From UBA1672 sp050633325 (GTDB lineage: Bacteria > Pseudomonadota > Alphaproteobacteria > Micavibrionales > Micavibrionaceae): DNA of 64,000 bases. Below are positions 60,369-64,000 of this stretch, piece by piece (the stretch's first letter is position 1; each line of letters starts with the position of its first letter). A model generated the notes under the pieces. The model was given only the letters and a program-made list of their open reading frames with translations. It did no database searches and was not told the DNA's origin. The stretch lies in assembly GCA_050633325.1 (NCBI GenBank), contig JBOEGH010000006.1:62001-126000 (forward strand), written 5' to 3'. The translations under genes and the position numbers were made by a program.

Positions 60369-62669
60369 ATGTTAAACAAATTTAGAGTAACGCGCTGGGG
60401 CTATGTTAATTTTCTGTTTCTTTTCTCTTTGTTGCTGGTGTGCGTATTTTTTAGCGATTCTAATCACCCCGTAAGGGTAGAGCTTCAACATGCTGTTTTT
60501 GATCAATTCAATAAGATACATCCGCGACAATCATCAGGCAAAGTAGTAATAGTTGATATAGATGAGGCATCTTTGGACTATGTGGGGCAATGGCCATGGC
60601 CACGCAACGTGATGGCAGAGTTAACAAAGAGTCTAAGTGACAAGGGGGCAAAGGTTATTGCGTTTGATGGTGTGTTTTCTGAAGAAGATCATACATCACC
60701 ACACTATTTCTTATCTCACTTGCCGGATGATCAAATCGATATTTTTTCCGATGTCATAAAGAATAGTAACGATAATCTCAGTAATTATGATGACATGTTT
60801 GCTAAAGAGATTAAAAAATCTAAAATATTTGTTACTGCATTCACTTATGGTCGCAAGGATAGGAGTAATAATAAACCGCATCATAAAAAACGCATACTTG
60901 CGCGCAGTGATGTGAAAAGTGTGTTTTTGTCTAATTCCTCATATTTCGATGCTGCGGCAGTTAACCTTCCTATGTTTTCAAAAAATGCAGCAGGTAACGG
61001 TAGCTTTATGGCGCGCCCTGATGCAGATGGTGTTTTAAGGCGTGTTGGTATGATCTTTACTGATAAAGATCAGCTTTATCCATCATTAAGCTTAGAAGCA
61101 TTGCGTGTCGCGTATTTAGGAAGAAAAGGGGCGGCTAGACTTGCTGCTGTTCCCAAGAGTAAGCGCGCAGAGATAGACACCAATTACCGTATTTTGATAG
61201 GTGACAAGATAGTACCGATAGAAGAGGACGGCATATTATACGTGCATTATCGCCATTTCTGTAACGAGCAAGATTACAATAATGCGGCTCTTTTCTGTGA
61301 AAGTAAGGATTACATTTCTGCACATAAATTCCTTGATCCAAAATATGCGCAAGAAGCAAAACAAGAAGTGGAAGGGAAAATAGTTTTATTGGGGGCAAGC
61401 GCAGAAGGACTAAAGGATTTGCGTAGTACACCGTTAAGGCCTTTCAGGCCGGGGGTTGAGGTTCATGCGAATGTGGTAGAGCAAATAATAGCAGGAGAGT
61501 ACCTGTTGCGTCCTTCTATAACCAAAGGTGTAGAAGCTCTGTTTATATTTATAACCGGTTTGTTGTTTATAATATTATCGTCTTTCATTGGTGTTATTAT
61601 ATCCTCGATCCTGTTTACACTAATAATTGGTGTTTCCTCTTTCGGGGCGTATTATGTCTATGTGAATTATGGGCTTTTAGTTGATCCGGTTTATCCATCA
61701 TTATCTGTATCTGTAATATTTGTTAGCTCTATAATCCTGTCATATGCACGTGCAGAAGTTCGCAGGAAGCAAATTAGAAACGCGTTTGGTATGTATGTAG
61801 CCCCGGCCGTTATGCGTGATTTAGAGAAGAACCCTGATAAGTTGACTTTAGGTGGAGAGAATCGCGAATTAACGGTTTTATTTTCTGATATAAGGCGTTT
61901 CACCGCTATTTCTGAGGGGTTGTCTCCGGAAGATCTTATTGATCTTATTAACGAGTTTTTGACCAGTATGACAGACATAGTGATGCATCATGGCGGGACG
62001 GTTGATAAATATATTGGCGATGCGATGATGACTTTTTGGAATGCTCCCAAAGATGTCGAAAATCACGAACGTGCAGCTTGTCTTGCTGCATTGCAAATGG
62101 ATAGCGCCTTAGCCCCAATAAATAAAAGAATAAAGAAACGCGCAGAAGAAGCGGGAAAAGAGCCTATACTACTAATGGCAGGAATAGGCATTAATACCGG
62201 GCTTTGTGCTGTTGGAAATATGGGGTCTAAGCAACGATTTGCTTATTCCGCGTTAGGGGATGCGGTTAACTTGGCCTCTCGTTTAGAAGGGCAGACAAAA
62301 TACTATGGAGTAAATATTTTAGTAGGAGAGACCACACAGTCCAAAGCATCGGATTTGGCGATGATAGAGTTGGATTTGATACAAGTGGTCGGCCGTGAAG
62401 AGGCGGTTAGGATATATGGTTTGTTTGGTGATGATGCTATGGCTAAAGGGACTGAATTTATAAGTTGGAAGTCATTACATGATGAAATGTTGTCTTATTA
62501 CAGGTCGCAGAATTTCTCTATGGCTTATGAGATGATAGAGAAGTGTGAACAAATTTCAGGTGACTATGGTGCGTCTTTATATTCAATGTATAAAGAGCGC
62601 ATTAGAATGATGAAAGAAACTCCTCTGCCCGATGATTGGGACGGTGTGTTTATTGCGGAAGGAAAGTAA
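60369..62669 (+). CDS. CHASE2-domain adenylate cyclase (class III)
   Basis: 766 residues. One N-terminal helix, then a ~350-residue periplasmic CHASE2 sensor (VVIVDIDEASLDYVGQWPWPR, later ILLGASAEGLKDLRSTPL-like text) and three further membrane helices (GVEALFIFITGLLFIILSS and after) lead to a cytoplasmic class III cyclase domain. The two metal aspartates are in FSDIRRFT and KYIGDAMMTFW, and the dimer segment is SALGDAVNLASRLEGQTKYYG. It should make cAMP (cGMP is not excluded) on sensing an envelope signal. It is the fourth gene of the T1SS operon, 4 bases after the adaptor. Confidence 0.92.
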   Translation: MLNKFRVTRWGYVNFLFLFSLLLVCVFFSDSNHPVRVELQHAVFDQFNKIHPRQSSGKVVIVDIDEASLDYVGQWPWPRNVMAELTKSLSDKGAKVIAFDGVFSEEDHTSPHYFLSHLPDDQIDIFSDVIKNSNDNLSNYDDMFAKEIKKSKIFVTAFTYGRKDRSNNKPHHKKRILARSDVKSVFLSNSSYFDAAAVNLPMFSKNAAGNGSFMARPDADGVLRRVGMIFTDKDQLYPSLSLEALRVAYLGRKGAARLAAVPKSKRAEIDTNYRILIGDKIVPIEEDGILYVHYRHFCNEQDYNNAALFCESKDYISAHKFLDPKYAQEAKQEVEGKIVLLGASAEGLKDLRSTPLRPFRPGVEVHANVVEQIIAGEYLLRPSITKGVEALFIFITGLLFIILSSFIGVIISSILFTLIIGVSSFGAYYVYVNYGLLVDPVYPSLSVSVIFVSSIILSYARAEVRRKQIRNAFGMYVAPAVMRDLEKNPDKLTLGGENRELTVLFSDIRRFTAISEGLSPEDLIDLINEFLTSMTDIVMHHGGTVDKYIGDAMMTFWNAPKDVENHERAACLAALQMDSALAPINKRIKKRAEEAGKEPILLMAGIGINTGLCAVGNMGSKQRFAYSALGDAVNLASRLEGQTKYYGVNILVGETTQSKASDLAMIELDLIQVVGREEAVRIYGLFGDDAMAKGTEFISWKSLHDEMLSYYRSQNFSMAYEMIEKCEQISGDYGASLYSMYKERIRMMKETPLPDDWDGVFIAEGK

Positions 62670-62707
62670 TAGCCATACAAATAAAATGTTACCTGATTGA
62701 TAGTGTT

Positions 62708-63967
62708 TTATATCATTCCATTATTCCAATTAGAAACGCATTCAATAACGTTTGATTCGCTCATAGGTTTTGCAAAATAATAACCTTGTGCGTAATCACA
62801 GCCCATTTGTTTTAGAAGCTTACCTTCTTCTATTGTTTCTACACCTTCTGCTACTATGTCCATGCTAAGGTTTTTTCCTAGTGATATTATTGATTTAACC
62901 AAGGCTTCCGAGCTTTCTTTCTTATGCATATCCCTTACAAAGCTTTGGTCGATTTTAAGAGTATTAATGGGGAATGCGTGAAGGTAACTGAGCGATGAGT
63001 ACCCAGTGCCGAAATCATCAATAGATATTCCCATACCGTTCTTTCTGCATAAATCTAGTGTTTCCTTTGCCTTCGCTGGTTGATTCATCAAAAGACGTTC
63101 TGTTATTTCCAAATGTATATTGCTCTCTTTTACGCCTGTCTTTGTAATGGTGTCATTTATGTTGTCAATAAAGTCATTGGATGAGAAATCGGTGCTGGAG
63201 AAGTTAACACTCATATTAAGTTCGTTATTGTATTTGGTTTTATCTTGAATACGATTCAATGCATTACATGATTCTGTGAATGCCCATTTGCTTGCTTCTA
63301 CTATAAGGCCGCTATCTTCTAATATTGGTATGAATATACCGGGGGATATAAACCCTCGTTCAGGGTGGAACCAACGCATCAGAGCTTCAAATCCGTATAC
63401 AGAACCGTCTGAGAAATTTATAAGAGGTTGATAATGTAAACATATTTCACCCTTTGATAGGGCTTCTATAAATTCGTGAGATATCCTTATTTTGTCAACG
63501 GCGTCAGTTTTTTCCAGATACTCTCTTTCTATGCTTTCTGCGATCGGAAAGGATAGGGGGTCTTGGCGTATATCTGCACGTAATAATGTGTCGCGGTATC
63601 TTGTTAATATCACCTGCATTGTCATTCTTAATACAGGATCAGAACCGTCCAAGCGACGTGCGAAATCTTCTTTTGTTATTTCAAGAAGCGTACAGTTTTC
63701 CTTTGCTGTCACTGTCGCTGTTCGCGGTGCTTTGTCTATTAATGACATTTCCCCTATTATTGCACCGCTACTGCGAGTAGCAACGATCAGGCTCTCTCCA
63801 TTTGGGTTTTCTATTGAAATTTCAACGCTTCCACTTTCTATTATGTATGCGCTCTCACCTTTTTCACCTTGGCTCATTATAATGTCGCCAGTACTGAAAT
63901 TCCTAAGTGATTTATCCGTTGTATTCATGCTTATGGGCCCCACACGTAAAAATTGCCACAAACGCAT
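62708..63967 (-). CDS. Cyclic-nucleotide-binding domain fused to an EAL phosphodiesterase
   Basis: 419 residues. The N-terminal CNB domain has FSTGDIIMSQGEKGESAYIIESG and the phosphate-binding cassette GEMSLIDKAPRTATV, which keeps the Glu and Arg that hold cAMP. The C-terminal EAL domain keeps the metal and catalytic residues: GFEALMRW, the NxS segment LNMSVNFSS, the ITERLLM Glu, SIDDFGTGYSSL and VAEGVET. It should hydrolyse c-di-GMP to pGpG under control of a bound cyclic nucleotide. It converges with the adenylate cyclase gene, 38 bases apart. ATG 63928 is an alternative start, with GGGG upstream. Confidence 0.9.
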   Translation of the reverse strand: MRLWQFLRVGPISMNTTDKSLRNFSTGDIIMSQGEKGESAYIIESGSVEISIENPNGESLIVATRSSGAIIGEMSLIDKAPRTATVTAKENCTLLEITKEDFARRLDGSDPVLRMTMQVILTRYRDTLLRADIRQDPLSFPIAESIEREYLEKTDAVDKIRISHEFIEALSKGEICLHYQPLINFSDGSVYGFEALMRWFHPERGFISPGIFIPILEDSGLIVEASKWAFTESCNALNRIQDKTKYNNELNMSVNFSSTDFSSNDFIDNINDTITKTGVKESNIHLEITERLLMNQPAKAKETLDLCRKNGMGISIDDFGTGYSSLSYLHAFPINTLKIDQSFVRDMHKKESSEALVKSIISLGKNLSMDIVAEGVETIEEGKLLKQMGCDYAQGYYFAKPMSESNVIECVSNWNNGMI

Positions 63968-64000
63968 TATGTATGTAGTGTATTAGCGTTTAGTTAATAA

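Noticed and set aside
1..64000. Mobile elements, CRISPR arrays, tRNA or rRNA genes
   Set aside because: No transposase, integrase, short evenly spaced identical repeats, or cloverleaf/rRNA sequence was recognised on reading through; a tRNAscan and repeat search would be the definitive check.

Overview
The window is an AT-rich stretch of a Gram-negative bacterial chromosome, most likely an alphaproteobacterium without a strongly reduced genome. The argument is gene order and protein type: a long mraZ-rsmH-ftsL-ftsI-murE-mraY-murD-ftsW-murG-murC-murB-ddl-ftsQ-ftsA-ftsZ cluster that continues into lpxC-bamD-recN-ligA, rnpB just upstream of mraZ, a proton-translocating transhydrogenase with its alpha subunit split in two (pntAA/pntAB), an FtsZ ending in the DIPAFLRRQAN-type peptide, and a PodJ-like Sel1/peptidoglycan-binding protein. 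The genus cannot be named from sequence alone. I saw no IS element, phage gene, CRISPR array, tRNA or rRNA gene.

Left part (1-21 kb): the 3' end of a DUF2063/HvfC-like gene, an ABC-F ATPase (Uup type), an antiquitin-type aldehyde dehydrogenase, a giant type I secreted protein (three T1SS-143 repeats, VWA domain, RTX nonapeptides, C-terminal secretion signal), mtnP, a formate/nitrite-type channel with a tiny membrane protein behind it, a secreted protein of unknown function, the PodJ-like protein, a System II cytochrome c maturation operon (resB-ccsA-resA-like-yffB), slyX, msrA-dusB and an AmiD-type amidase.

Centre (21-51 kb): rnpB, then the division/cell-wall cluster. It departs from the textbook order in several ways. 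The slot of murF, between murE and mraY, holds a 152-residue gene of unknown family. A zeta-toxin-like P-loop kinase gene with its own likely promoter sits between mraY and murD. A MurF-like ligase with an N-terminal membrane domain, plus an alpha/beta hydrolase, lies on the opposite strand between murB and ddl, and the Ddl is a long, divergent type. Regulatory DNA is visible at both ends: 10-bp-spaced TCCCA boxes that fit the MraZ operator, DnaA-box-like sites upstream of mraZ, and three DnaA-box-like sites repeated every 14 bp between ftsA and ftsZ.

Right part (51-64 kb): a lysophospholipase-like hydrolase, the pntAA-pntAB-pntB operon, and a type I secretion operon (TolC-like, ABC transporter with a C39-like domain, HlyD-like) that runs on into a CHASE2-adenylate cyclase. 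A cyclic-nucleotide-binding/EAL phosphodiesterase converges on it. Together with the giant RTX protein near the left end this suggests a surface-protein export system tied to cAMP and c-di-GMP. That link is inference; the individual domain calls are well supported.
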